Source: CAVYOE01 sp963770155
Lineage (GTDB): Bacteria; Actinomycetota; Thermoleophilia; Solirubrobacterales; 70-9
Length of the DNA stretch: 64,000 nt
Assembly (NCBI GenBank): GCA_963770155.1
Contig: CAVYOE010000001.1
Coordinates: forward strand, 930,001-994,000
Reading direction: 5' to 3'
Made by a program: the position numbers and the translations under genes. Under the pieces are notes generated by a model. That model worked only from the letters and a program-made list of their open reading frames with translations, was not told the origin of the DNA and did not search any database. This document shows, piece by piece, positions 48,913 to 58,000 of the stretch; within the stretch, counting starts at the first letter, position 1; every line of letters starts with the position of its first letter.

Positions 48913-50081
48913 TGCTCGACGTGGTCCTCGTTGGTGGCCGCCTCGTAGGCGGACCTAAGCTGCCCCCCGATTGTGGAGGAGCTCAGGTCCGCGAGCACTC
49001 CGGCCTGGCCCTCGGCGCCAATGCCGGTGAGCGAGTCACGCTCGCGGTCGAGCTCGGTCAGCTTCTCGACCACGGCCTCGGCGGCGGCGGGAGCGATCAC
49101 TCCCCCGCCGTGGCGGCGGATCACCTCCGCGACGCCGGTTCGCTCGGAGACGAGCACGGGCACCCCGTGCAGCATGGCCTCGGCCGCGGACATCCCGAAG
49201 CTCTCGAACGCCGACGGCATCGCGAGCAGGTCGAGGCCATCGAAGAACCGGTCGCGCTGCCCCCCTGAGACGAATCCGAGCCATTCGACCCTGGATCCGA
49301 GCCCGGCCCGCTCGGCCCGCGCCTTCATCCGCTCAGGGATGTCTCCGTAGCCCTCGCCGGCGACGATCAGCCGAACGTGTCCCGGCATCGCGGCGACCGC
49401 GTCGATCAACAGGTCGAGGTTCTTCTTCTCGTGGATGCGGCCCAGGAACCCGACGCGGAGCCCGCTCTCGCCGCCCCGCGGCCTCAGCTCGGGAACCGGC
49501 CGGCGGTCATCGAAGACCGGGTAGGGAACGACCCGAAGGCGGTCACGGTCCGACTGCGGCATCGAGGCGCCCGCCTCGAGCTCGGACTGGACGATGAACA
49601 TCCGTGCCGCGCGCAGGTAGCGGCGCTTCAGCCCCAGTTTCTGGCGGCGTCGCGCGTCGCTGCGCGAGTCGTCGATATCGAACGCGGTGAACGACTCGTG
49701 CGGGGTGACCACGATCGGTGTTCTGCGCAGCCGCGCCGCGCCGAGCCCGCTGAGCAGCGCCAGGCCCCAGGCCCCGTGGATGTGGAGCAGGTCGAACTTC
49801 GCCACCCGGGCCGCGACCCAGCCGACCAGCGGCAGGCTGAGGCCCCAGCGGTCGGGCCGCTCTGGCGGCCAGGGCAGGCTCGGGAACTGCTTCACCTCTG
49901 CACCTTCGCTCTCCAACCTCTCGGTCAAGGGCAGCGCCCGCTTGCGCGCCGGGGCGTTGCCGCCGGCGACCACTACGTGATCCACCCCCGCGCGCAGGGT
50001 GGCGACCGCCATGTTGGTCGCGCCTGTCTGGGTGCCTCCTCGCTCCGGATCGAGGCTCGAGACCAGCGTCAGGACCCTCAT
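48909..50081 (-). CDS. GT4 glycosyltransferase
   Basis: This 390-residue GT-B enzyme begins MRVLTLVSSLDPERGG and has VGFLGRIHEKKNLDLLIDAV and SAFESFGMSAAEAMLHGVPV, the GT4 donor-binding pattern. The ATG at 50081 is chosen because GAAGG lies upstream and the earlier ATG would overlap the epimerase gene. It is co-transcribed with the epimerase (10 bases upstream) and methyltransferase (overlap downstream). Confidence 0.92.
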   Translation of the reverse strand: MRVLTLVSSLDPERGGTQTGATNMAVATLRAGVDHVVVAGGNAPARKRALPLTERLESEGAEVKQFPSLPWPPERPDRWGLSLPLVGWVAARVAKFDLLHIHGAWGLALLSGLGAARLRRTPIVVTPHESFTAFDIDDSRSDARRRQKLGLKRRYLRAARMFIVQSELEAGASMPQSDRDRLRVVPYPVFDDRRPVPELRPRGGESGLRVGFLGRIHEKKNLDLLIDAVAAMPGHVRLIVAGEGYGDIPERMKARAERAGLGSRVEWLGFVSGGQRDRFFDGLDLLAMPSAFESFGMSAAEAMLHGVPVLVSERTGVAEVIRRHGGGVIAPAAAEAVVEKLTELDRERDSLTGIGAEGQAGVLADLSSSTIGGQLRSAYEAATNEDHVEQ

Positions 50082-50091
50082 CGCAGAACCT

Positions 50092-51105
50092 TCATCGGGC
50101 CCCACCCCCGTCGAGATCCCCGCGCGCTCGCAGCCAGGTCACGGTGCGCTCGATCCCCTGGTCGAGCCCGACCGGCAGTTCCGGCAACACCGCGCGGATC
50201 GGCTCGAGGTCGTGGACCATCTCGGTCATCAGGTTGTCGAGCCGGAACCGGGTCAGCGGCACCCGTTTCCAGCCCAGCCGGGACGCCGCGTCCCCTGCGG
50301 CAGCGACCGCTCGGAGTGCCGCGAGCGGAACGGTCCGGACCCGCCGCGCCCCGGTCGCCTCCCCGATCCGCTCGGCCCAATCGAGCACCTCGATCGGCTC
50401 GTAGTCGGCGAGGTAGAAGACGCGGCCGCGCACCGCTTCGGGAGCGTCGAGCAGGGCGAGCGTCTGAGCCACGGTGTTCTCGACGTACCCGAACGACTTT
50501 CGCACCCGCGCACCGGACGGATGCCGGTAGCGCCCCCTGGCCACCGCGAGGAAGAAGTCTCGGTAGGGCACGTCGAACCACGGTCCCCAGATCGAAGTCG
50601 GGCGCACGATTGCCCAGTTCCCCGGATAGCCGGAGTCGCGCGTGATCCGCTCGGTCTCGACTTTGCTCTCGCCGTAGGCATTCGGCGGGCAGTAGTCGTC
50701 ATCGGTGCGCGGCTGGTAGCCGATTCGGCAGACCATCCGGGTCGAGGCCACGACCAGCGGCGGCGGGTCGGGCAGCTCTTGAAGGGCGTCAAGCAGATTG
50801 CTGGTGCCCTCCGTGTTCGCTGCGTAGTCGGCCAGGCTCTCGCCGGCGAGGTCGGTGCGGGCGCCTAGGTGGAATACCGCTGCCGGGCGCGTCTCGCGCA
50901 CGGCAGCCGCGACGCCGGCACGGTCGAGGAGATCGGCCTCCCTCCAGAGGTCGCTGTGCACAGGATTGAGCGGCGGCGCGCGATCGAAGTTGACTACAGG
51001 CCGGCCGAGCTCGCGCAGGCGCTCGACCAGGTTGGTGCCGATGAACCCCGAGCCACCGGTGACCAGGGTCGTGGCGTCAGCTGAATGCCGCACGACGGCA
51101 GTCAC
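50092..51105 (-). CDS. NAD-dependent epimerase/dehydratase (extended SDR)
   Basis: This 337-residue extended SDR has LVTGGSGFIGTNLVERL, FHLGARTDLAGES and the catalytic YGESK. It acts on a nucleotide sugar. The open frame starts at GTG 51105, but the second GTG at 51093, 10 bases after TAGGGT, gives a start more usual for the family (RHSADATTLVTGG). It is divergent from the flippase gene. Confidence 0.9.
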   Translation of the reverse strand: MTAVVRHSADATTLVTGGSGFIGTNLVERLRELGRPVVNFDRAPPLNPVHSDLWREADLLDRAGVAAAVRETRPAAVFHLGARTDLAGESLADYAANTEGTSNLLDALQELPDPPPLVVASTRMVCRIGYQPRTDDDYCPPNAYGESKVETERITRDSGYPGNWAIVRPTSIWGPWFDVPYRDFFLAVARGRYRHPSGARVRKSFGYVENTVAQTLALLDAPEAVRGRVFYLADYEPIEVLDWAERIGEATGARRVRTVPLAALRAVAAAGDAASRLGWKRVPLTRFRLDNLMTEMVHDLEPIRAVLPELPVGLDQGIERTVTWLRARGDLDGGGAR

Positions 51106-51124
51106 CCTACCCAGGGGCGGCTCC

Positions 51125-51130
51125 TATTCT
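51125..51130 (+). promoter_or_regulatory. Leaderless-type -10 element of the flippase operon
   Basis: TATTCT is followed by seven bases and the GTG at 51138. Confidence 0.45.
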
Positions 51131-51137
51131 CCTTTCG

Positions 51138-52514
51138 GTGGAGAACAGCGGAGAAGCGGGCGGCCGCCGTGCCCGCCTGAGGCGTTTTGCCGAAAGGGCC
51201 GCGGCGGGAACCACCGGCCGCAACGCCGCGATGACCGTGGCCGGGGGATTCGGGGTCCAGTTCGCGCTCCTGGTCAGCGGCATCCTCGTCGCGCGGCTGC
51301 TCGGGGTCGAGGATCGCGGCTACCTGGCGCTGTTCTGGGTGATCGCGCTGGTGATGGCCTTCGTCGGAACCACGGGTCTGCACTCCTCGATCACCTACTG
51401 GATCGCGCGCGAGCCGGAGGTCGGGCATCCGCTGGCACGCCTGATGCTCAGAGCCGGCGCGCTGCAGTCGGTCGCCGCAGTGCTGGTCCAGGCGGCGGTG
51501 CTCGCGATCACAATCGACGACGCCGCCGATTCGGTCCAGGTCGCCGCCGCGATCTCGCTGGGGGTGGTCCCGGCGATGGCGGCCGTCTTCTACGGCATGG
51601 CCTTCCTCCAGGGGCTCGAGCACTTCCGCGAATGGACGGTGATCCGGCTGCTGCCCGCGTTGCTCTACACGCTCGGGGTGATCGTCCTGGCCTTGGTCGA
51701 TGCCGCCGGGCTGATCGAGGTGACCGCGGTCTGGGTCGGCTCCTACTACGTGACCGCGGCGATCTCGGTTGTTCGGTCGCGACGGGCGCTGCCGGCGGAC
51801 AGCGGCCGGCCCGCGCCGAGCTTCGCCGAGCTGCAGCGGTTCGGCGCCAAGGCGTTTCTCGGTAGCGCCTCCCCCACCGACACGCTCCAGCTCGATCAGC
51901 TGCTCGTCGGCCTCTTTCTCTCCCCCGCCTCCCTCGGTCTTTATGTCGTCGGCCTTGCCTTCACCAACCTGCCGCGAATCGTCGCCCAGAGTGTCGGCTT
52001 CGTGGTCTATCCGCACGTGGCACGGCGACCCGACCCGAAAGAGGCACGGCGAGCGATGTGGCGCGCGACGGCCCTGACCGCGCTTGTCGTCGGGGTGATC
52101 GTCGCGACGCTCGAGGCGGTGGCGGGATGGCTGGTGCCACTCTTCTTCGGCGATGAGTTCCGCGGCGCGATCGAGCTCACCAGGATCCTGCTGATCGCCG
52201 GGGCCCTGGTCAGCGTCCGCCGGGTGCTCGGGGACGGCGCCCGCGGTGCCGGCTACCCCGGGCTCGGCTCGATCGCCGAGGTCGCCTCGGCAGTGGTCCT
52301 GATCCCGCTGATGGCGATCCTGGCCGAGACGAACGGCGTCACCGGGGTCGCCTGGGCGCTCGTGATCGCGGCCGCCGCGGGACTCCTCGCTCTGATCGTG
52401 GGCCTCCTCCGTGCTGACCGGGGTCCTGCCGGCGAGGGGCTGCCGCCCCTGGAGGAATCCGGAGTCACCGTCGCCGCCGGCCCCGGGCCGGTCGAAGGGA
52501 TGGAGCCGAACTGA
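51138..52514 (+). CDS. Wzx-like polysaccharide flippase
   Basis: This 458-residue membrane protein with about 12-14 helices is of the MOP/Wzx type. GGFGVQFALLVSGILVARLLG followed by GYLALFWVIAL is the family's N terminus, and FGAKAFLGSASPTDTLQLDQ with YVVGLAFTNLPRIV appears in the middle. It would flip polyprenyl-linked glycan units across the membrane. It heads a four-gene plus-strand operon with two methyltransferases and a glycosyltransferase. Confidence 0.9.
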   Translation: MENSGEAGGRRARLRRFAERAAAGTTGRNAAMTVAGGFGVQFALLVSGILVARLLGVEDRGYLALFWVIALVMAFVGTTGLHSSITYWIAREPEVGHPLARLMLRAGALQSVAAVLVQAAVLAITIDDAADSVQVAAAISLGVVPAMAAVFYGMAFLQGLEHFREWTVIRLLPALLYTLGVIVLALVDAAGLIEVTAVWVGSYYVTAAISVVRSRRALPADSGRPAPSFAELQRFGAKAFLGSASPTDTLQLDQLLVGLFLSPASLGLYVVGLAFTNLPRIVAQSVGFVVYPHVARRPDPKEARRAMWRATALTALVVGVIVATLEAVAGWLVPLFFGDEFRGAIELTRILLIAGALVSVRRVLGDGARGAGYPGLGSIAEVASAVVLIPLMAILAETNGVTGVAWALVIAAAAGLLALIVGLLRADRGPAGEGLPPLEESGVTVAAGPGPVEGMEPN

Positions 52515-53299
52515 TGGGCTCGCTCGAGGACGTGCAGGGCAACTGGGAGAAGTTCGCGCAGAGCGATCCGATGTGGGCTGCGCTGATGGACCCGGAAAAG
52601 CGCGGGGGCCGGTGGCGGCGGAAGGACTTCTTCGCCACGGGAGAGCGCGAGATCTCAACCGTGCTCAATCACCTCGCGGCCATCGGCGTCGAGCCCGACT
52701 GGAAGGGAGAGGCGCTCGACTTCGGCTGCGGGGTCGGCCGGCTGACCCAGGCGCTAGCCGGCCGCTTCGCCTCTGCCACCGGGCTCGACATCTCGCCGAC
52801 CATGATCGAGCTCGCCCGCGAGGCGGCCGAGCGCCCCAACAGCGACTACGTCCTGAACGAGACGGGAGACCTGGGAGCCTTCGAATCGGGGCGCTTTGCC
52901 TTCGTCTACAGCAGCGTCGTGCTCCAGCACATGGACCCGGCGCTCTCGACCGGCTATCTGAGCGAGTTCGCCCGGGTCCTGGCCGAAGGCGGCATCGCCG
53001 TGTTCCAGATCCCCGACCGGCTCGAGCGCGGGGGTACCGCAGCCGAGCGGCTTCGCCACGCCACGCAGAGACTGCGGAGCAAGGTCGGCCTGCGCACGCG
53101 GCTGCGCGGCGGCCCGGTCGCCGAGATGCACTGCGTCCCGGAGGAGCGGGTCCGGGCGACTCTGGAAGAGGCCGGAGCGCGGGTGGCAGACGTCCAGCTC
53201 ACAAACTCGACCGACCTCGACTTCATCGGCGGGCTCGAGTATCTGAGCACGCCGCCGACGGCCGGCTTCGTCAGCAAGCAATATGTCGCGGTCAAGTGA
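52514..53299 (+). CDS. SAM-dependent methyltransferase
   Basis: This 261-residue protein has motif I ALDFGCGVGRLTQALAGRF, motif II GLDISPTMIELARE and FVYSSVVLQHMDPAL. The start overlaps the flippase stop by one base (TGATG). It probably methylates a sugar of the glycan. The last 17 bases may overlap the next gene. Confidence 0.92.
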   Translation: MGSLEDVQGNWEKFAQSDPMWAALMDPEKRGGRWRRKDFFATGEREISTVLNHLAAIGVEPDWKGEALDFGCGVGRLTQALAGRFASATGLDISPTMIELAREAAERPNSDYVLNETGDLGAFESGRFAFVYSSVVLQHMDPALSTGYLSEFARVLAEGGIAVFQIPDRLERGGTAAERLRHATQRLRSKVGLRTRLRGGPVAEMHCVPEERVRATLEEAGARVADVQLTNSTDLDFIGGLEYLSTPPTAGFVSKQYVAVK

Positions 53300-54137
53300 C
53301 CGGTTCCGCCCAATGAAGCTCTCTCCCTACAAAGCCCTGCTGCTTCTGCTCAGCCTCCCCTCCACCCTGGCCGAGTACTTCCGCCGCTCGACCGGCGAGC
53401 AGTACGGGATCGGCTTCGGCAAGAAGTGCGCGCTGGCGCTGAAGATGGTCCGCAACAACATCCGGATCGAATCCGGCTCCAACTTCGTCGAGCATCTGAC
53501 GATGGCGACGGCGATCCTCAAGGTGCCCCGGGAGATAGAGGGAGCGATGGTCGAGTGCGGCTCGTGGAAGGGTGCGAGCACGGCCAACCTCTCGCTCGTC
53601 GCGGCGCTCTGCGGGCGCCGGCTGGAGGTATTCGACTCGTTCGAGGGCCTGCCCGAGCCTTCCGAGGTAGACAAGGCCCACAAGCTGGTCCACCGGGGCG
53701 AGCTCCACACCTACGAGAAGGGCGGCTGGGCCGGAACGCTGGATGAAGTGCGGGGCAGCGTCACCCGCTACGGAGCAATCGAGGTCTGCAACTTCCACCG
53801 CGGCTACTTCGAATCGACCCTGCCCGGATTCGAGCAGCCGTGCGTGTTCGTCTTCGCCGACGTCGACCTGCGCGGCTCGCTCGAGGACTGCGTCCGCCAC
53901 CTGTGGCCGCAGCTCACCGACGGCGCCAGCTTCTTCACCCACGAGGCGACCCACATGGAGATCGCCGGCCTCTTCTTCGAGCGGGACTGGTGGCGTGAGC
54001 TCGGCTTCCAGCCGCCCGGCCTGGTCGGAGCCGGTACCGGGCTGGGACTGATCCCGCGCGCCGGCGGCTTCGGCAGCCCGCTCGGCTACGCGATCAAGTC
54101 ACCGGAAACGGTTCAGCTCGAGCACGTCCCGCAGTGA
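53283..54137 (+). CDS. TylF/MycF-like methyltransferase
   Basis: This 284-residue protein matches macrocin O-methyltransferase (TylF)-type enzymes. GAMVECGSWKGASTANLSLV is motif I. VFDSFEGLPEPSEVD is the family's acidic loop, and VFADVDLRGSLEDCVRHLWP holds the metal-binding Asp residues. Such enzymes methylate sugar hydroxyls with Mg. The ATG at 53283 overlaps the previous gene; ATG 53313 is an alternative start. Its stop overlaps the next GTG. Confidence 0.88.
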   Translation: MSRSSDRFRPMKLSPYKALLLLLSLPSTLAEYFRRSTGEQYGIGFGKKCALALKMVRNNIRIESGSNFVEHLTMATAILKVPREIEGAMVECGSWKGASTANLSLVAALCGRRLEVFDSFEGLPEPSEVDKAHKLVHRGELHTYEKGGWAGTLDEVRGSVTRYGAIEVCNFHRGYFESTLPGFEQPCVFVFADVDLRGSLEDCVRHLWPQLTDGASFFTHEATHMEIAGLFFERDWWRELGFQPPGLVGAGTGLGLIPRAGGFGSPLGYAIKSPETVQLEHVPQ

Positions 54138-55366
54138 AGCTCCAGCTCTGGAGCTACAACTACGACCCCGAGCCGACCGGGATCGCGCCGGTGAGCACCA
54201 CCCTGGCCCGGGATCTGGCCGGCCGCGGCTGGGAAGTCGAGGTTGTCGCCGCCCATCCCCACTACCCCGAGCCGCGCTGGGGCAAGCGCCTGCGTCCGTA
54301 CCGCGAACGCCGCGACGGAATCCGGGTGACCCGCCTGCCGCTGTGGATAGGCCGCGAGACGGCCGCCCAGCGGATGCGGCAGGAGGCGAGCTTTGCCTCC
54401 GTCCTGCTCGCCGCCTCCCCCCTGCTCGGCCGGCCCGATGCACTGCTCGCCGTCTCCCCTTCCTTCCCGGCGCTGCTCCCGGCAATCGTCAACTCGAAGC
54501 TGCGCCGGGTGCCGCTGATGCTGTGGCTCCACGACCTCCTCCCCGAGGGCGCCTCCAGTGCCGGCCTGGTCGACGAAGGCGGGGCCGTGATGCGCGCGTC
54601 ACGGCGGCTGGAGCGCGCCGCCTACCGTGCGGCGGAGAAGGTCGTGGTCCTCTCGGCCCCGTGGATCGACAACCTGCGCGCCAAGGGCGTTCCCGACGAG
54701 AAGCTCGACCTCGTGTACGACCCGGCGACCCGCGGGGTGCCCGCGACGCCGCCGCCCCGGGAGGGAGCCACCGAGCCACGGGTCCTGGTGATGGGCAACA
54801 TCGGCTTCACCCAGGGCCTCGCCCCCCTTGTCCGCGCCTTCGAGGCGTCCGGTGAGATGGCCGAGCGCCGGGTCCGCTTGGTGATCACGGGCAACGGCGT
54901 CGCCGCCGACGAGGTCCGGGCCGAGATCAAATCGGACCGAGTCGAAATGGCCGGCGTGGTCGACGACGAGCGGCTGGAGCGCGAGCTTCGGTCCGCCGCC
55001 TTGGCGTTGGTCAGCCAGAGCTATGAAGGCACCGAGTTCAACCTCCCTTCGAAGCTGATGAATTACATGGCTTACGGCCTGCCGATCGTGGCGGCCGTCA
55101 ACCCGGCGAGCGAGGCGGCGCGGTTGGTGAACGAGTCGGGGTCGGGATGGATTGCCGACAGCTCGGAGCCGGCGTCGTTCCCGAAGGTGGTGGCCGCGGC
55201 GCTGGACGACCAAGCGGGCCAGCGGGAGCGGGCCGCAGCTGCACACCGCTATGCGCAGGAGCATTTCTCGGTCGACGCGTTTGGCGGCAGCTTCGACCGG
55301 CTGCTGCGCGAGATGGTGGGTGAAAGCGCCGTGGGCGACGGCGCCGGGGGGCGCGGGCGCCGCTGA
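54134..55366 (+). CDS. GT4 glycosyltransferase, WcaI-like
   Basis: This 410-residue GT-B enzyme begins QLWSYNYDPEPTGIAPVST and contains EVEVVAAHPHYPEP, both typical of WcaI-like fucosyl/GlcNAc-transferases. The donor end SQSYEGTEFNLPSKLMNYMA deviates from the canonical E-x7-E but keeps the usual SKL-NYMA phrase of this subfamily. It starts with GTG overlapping the upstream gene by four bases. Confidence 0.9.
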   Translation: MKLQLWSYNYDPEPTGIAPVSTTLARDLAGRGWEVEVVAAHPHYPEPRWGKRLRPYRERRDGIRVTRLPLWIGRETAAQRMRQEASFASVLLAASPLLGRPDALLAVSPSFPALLPAIVNSKLRRVPLMLWLHDLLPEGASSAGLVDEGGAVMRASRRLERAAYRAAEKVVVLSAPWIDNLRAKGVPDEKLDLVYDPATRGVPATPPPREGATEPRVLVMGNIGFTQGLAPLVRAFEASGEMAERRVRLVITGNGVAADEVRAEIKSDRVEMAGVVDDERLERELRSAALALVSQSYEGTEFNLPSKLMNYMAYGLPIVAAVNPASEAARLVNESGSGWIADSSEPASFPKVVAAALDDQAGQRERAAAAHRYAQEHFSVDAFGGSFDRLLREMVGESAVGDGAGGRGRR

Positions 55367-55372
55367 GAGCAG

Positions 55373-56350
55373 CTAGGCCGTGACGCGAGCAGCGAGCTGC
55401 TCGTAGATCCAGTTGTAGGTCTTCTCGAGGCCTTCGTCGAGAGGGATCGACGGCTCCCAATCGAGGTGCTTGCGGATCAGGGTGTTGTCGCTGTTACGGC
55501 CGCGAACCCCCTGGGGCTTCGAGGTGTCGTAGCGGCGGTCCACTTCGATCCCGGCGATCCGCTCGACCCGGTCGACCAGCTCGTTGATCGTGACCAGCTC
55601 GCTCGAGCCGAGATTGATCGGTTCGCTGATCTCCGAGTCCATGATCGCCTTGGTCCCGTGAACGCAGTCGTCGATGTAGCTGAAGCTGCGGGTCTGCTCG
55701 CCGTCGCCCCAGACCTCGATCTCGTGGTTGCCGGAGAGCTTCGCCTCGGCGACCTTGCGGCAGATCGCGGCCGGCGCCTTCTCACGGCCGCCCTCGAACG
55801 TCCCCAGCGGGCCGTAGACGTTGTGAAATCGGGCGACTCGCGTCACCAGCCCGAAGTCCTCGGCGAAGTGGCGGCACATCCGCTCGCTGAACAGCTTCTC
55901 CCAGCCGTAGCCGTCCTCGGGCTCAGCCGGATAGGCGTCGCCCTCGGCCAGCGCGGTGACCTCGGGGGTGTCCTGCTTGTCCGCGGCGTACACACAGGCC
56001 GAGGAGGCGAAGAAGAAACGCTCGACTCCGGCGTCCAGCGAGGATCGCAGCAGGTGGGTGTTGATCAGCACCGAGAGCATGCACAGGGCCTTGTTCTCCT
56101 CGATGAAGCCCATCCCACCCATGTCGGCCGCCAGGTTGTAGACCCGCTCGGCCCCTTTGACCGCGGCCTCACAGGCCTCCTTCTCGCGGAGATCGGCCTG
56201 GACGATCTCGACGCCCTCGGGACGCTGGTACCACTCCTCGGGCGGCCGGATGTCGACGCCGCGGGCCGGGATGCCGGATGCCGCCAAATCCGCGGCCAGG
56301 TAGCCCCCGATGAAGCCTCCGGCTCCAGTGACCAAGGTCAGCCCGGCCAC
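55373..56350 (-). CDS. NAD-dependent sugar epimerase (GDP-mannose 3,5-epimerase-like)
   Basis: This 325-residue extended SDR has VTGAGGFIGGYLAADL, the NAD-binding Asp in RGVDIRPPEEW, NLAADMGGMGFIEENKALC, and the catalytic YGWEK. NLAADMGGMGFI and YGWEKLFSERMC are shared with plant and bacterial GDP-mannose 3,5-epimerases. A role making GDP-galactose or GDP-gulose is possible. It lies directly downstream of the BY-kinase gene, 2 bases apart. Confidence 0.88.
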   Translation of the reverse strand: MAGLTLVTGAGGFIGGYLAADLAASGIPARGVDIRPPEEWYQRPEGVEIVQADLREKEACEAAVKGAERVYNLAADMGGMGFIEENKALCMLSVLINTHLLRSSLDAGVERFFFASSACVYAADKQDTPEVTALAEGDAYPAEPEDGYGWEKLFSERMCRHFAEDFGLVTRVARFHNVYGPLGTFEGGREKAPAAICRKVAEAKLSGNHEIEVWGDGEQTRSFSYIDDCVHGTKAIMDSEISEPINLGSSELVTINELVDRVERIAGIEVDRRYDTSKPQGVRGRNSDNTLIRKHLDWEPSIPLDEGLEKTYNWIYEQLAARVTA

Positions 56351-56352
56351 GA

Positions 56353-57897
56353 TCAGCTCTCCTTCTCGGCGCTCTGGGCGCCAGTTGCGATCGGGGGCGA
56401 ATACGAGTAGTAGCCGTAGTAGTCGTCGTCACTGCCGCGCTGAATGCCGGTGACGACGAGGCCGATCGGCTTGTCGGGAAGGTGCTCCAGCGCCTGCTTC
56501 GCGTTCATCGCCTGATCGCGCGTGGTCTGGCCCAGCCGGACACAGAAGAGAGCGGCGTCGACCTGGGGCAGCAGCTCGAGCGTGTCGCCGACCGGCAGCA
56601 GCGGAGCGGCGTCGATCACGACCAGCTGGTAGGCCTTGGTCACCTGGTCGAGGAAGTCGCCGAACCGCTTCGAGCCGAGCATCTCGGTCGGCTGGAAGAC
56701 GTTGTCGCCGGCAACGATGCAGGGCAGGATGTCGACCTCGCTGCGGCCCTCGACCTCGATCGAGCGGAGGATCTCGCGGGGCTTGGCGCTTCCGCCCAGG
56801 TACTCACTCAGGCCGGGGCTCGCGTCAACGCCGAGCCGTTCCGCCAGAACCGGGCGGCGGAAGTCGCACTCGATCAGCAGCGTACGGCGGCCGGCGACGG
56901 CGCTTGCGTAGGCGAACCACGCCGCAACTGTCGATTTGCCCTCCTCGGGCAGCGAACTGGTCACCACCACCGAGCGCAGGTCGCGGTCCTTGGCGAGGAA
57001 GTCGAAGTTGGTTCGCAGGACGCGAAACGCCTCGAGGTCCTGGTCGGAGAAGTCGCCGGACCCGTTGGTGCCGAGCCCGACCTGGCCCAGCGCCTCCTTG
57101 CGCACGTAGCCGACCAGCGGCATACCGAGCTGGCGCTGGGCCTCGTGCGAGTCGTTGAGGCGCCGGTCGAGGGCGTGACGGAGGAAGGCGATGCCGACGC
57201 CAAGCATGAGGCCGAGGAAGGCAGCGAGGATCGTGTCCCGGATCGGCTGCGGGGAGGCCGGACTGCCGGGGACCTCGGCGGGCCGCGCGATCTCGACCGG
57301 GCGGGTCAGAGTGCCGAGCGTCAGCAGTCGCGAGATCCCCTCGCGATACGCCTGGGCAGTGGGACTGTTCTGCTCCGCGTCGGGGAGCCGGTCGAGCTCG
57401 TCCTGGAGCTCCGTGGCGGCTTTCCGGATCCGGTCCTTCTCCTCAGCGCCACGGACATCCCGGGTCTGCTTCGCGAACTCGTTGGCGAGCGCGGCGGAGA
57501 AGTCGGCGTCGTTGGCGACCGCGGTGATCTGAACCAGGTTTGAGTCGGGTTCGACCGCGGTAGTGACGGAGGACTTGAGCTCGTCGCTGCTTCGGTCGGT
57601 CTCGAGCGCCTCCTTGACCCGGTCGACGACATCGTCTCGGGTTACGACCTTGGCGCCCGCGGCGGCCCGCTTTTCGGGCTGGAACTCTTCGCTGACCGCG
57701 GCGCCGATCGCCTCCAAGTCCTCGTTGGCGTCCTGGAAGCTGATCGTCGCGGTCGATTCGTACTCGGGCTCCTTGACGGCGGCGTAAGCGAGGGCCGCGG
57801 CGGCGGCGAGCGCCATCGCGGTAATGATCAGGAGGCGTCGCTGACGCAGAACGCGCAGATAGTCACGAAGGCTTCGGCTCTCTCCAGATTGCGTCAT
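56353..57897 (-). CDS. Polysaccharide co-polymerase/BY-kinase (Wzz-Wzc fusion)
   Basis: This 514-residue membrane protein combines a Wzz-like chain-length domain with a bacterial tyrosine kinase. Two transmembrane helices lie near residues 19-38 and 220-240, with a coiled-coil ectodomain between. The kinase has Walker A SSLPEEGKST, Walker A' IECDFRRPVL and Walker B LVVIDAAPLLP. The Tyr cluster DDDYYGYYSYS at the end is the autophosphorylation site. It governs export and length of the glycan. The open frame continues to 58149, but the upstream part is antisense to the 58001 gene. Confidence 0.93.
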   Translation of the reverse strand: MTQSGESRSLRDYLRVLRQRRLLIITAMALAAAAALAYAAVKEPEYESTATISFQDANEDLEAIGAAVSEEFQPEKRAAAGAKVVTRDDVVDRVKEALETDRSSDELKSSVTTAVEPDSNLVQITAVANDADFSAALANEFAKQTRDVRGAEEKDRIRKAATELQDELDRLPDAEQNSPTAQAYREGISRLLTLGTLTRPVEIARPAEVPGSPASPQPIRDTILAAFLGLMLGVGIAFLRHALDRRLNDSHEAQRQLGMPLVGYVRKEALGQVGLGTNGSGDFSDQDLEAFRVLRTNFDFLAKDRDLRSVVVTSSLPEEGKSTVAAWFAYASAVAGRRTLLIECDFRRPVLAERLGVDASPGLSEYLGGSAKPREILRSIEVEGRSEVDILPCIVAGDNVFQPTEMLGSKRFGDFLDQVTKAYQLVVIDAAPLLPVGDTLELLPQVDAALFCVRLGQTTRDQAMNAKQALEHLPDKPIGLVVTGIQRGSDDDYYGYYSYSPPIATGAQSAEKES

Positions 57898-58000
57898 AGG
57901 CGTCCCTGCAGGGCCAATGTAGCAGCGGCAAAACGCCTGCAAGCCCGCTTGGAACGGCGTTTGGGAGGTATCTGGCGGCGCCTGTAGCCTGACCGAATTC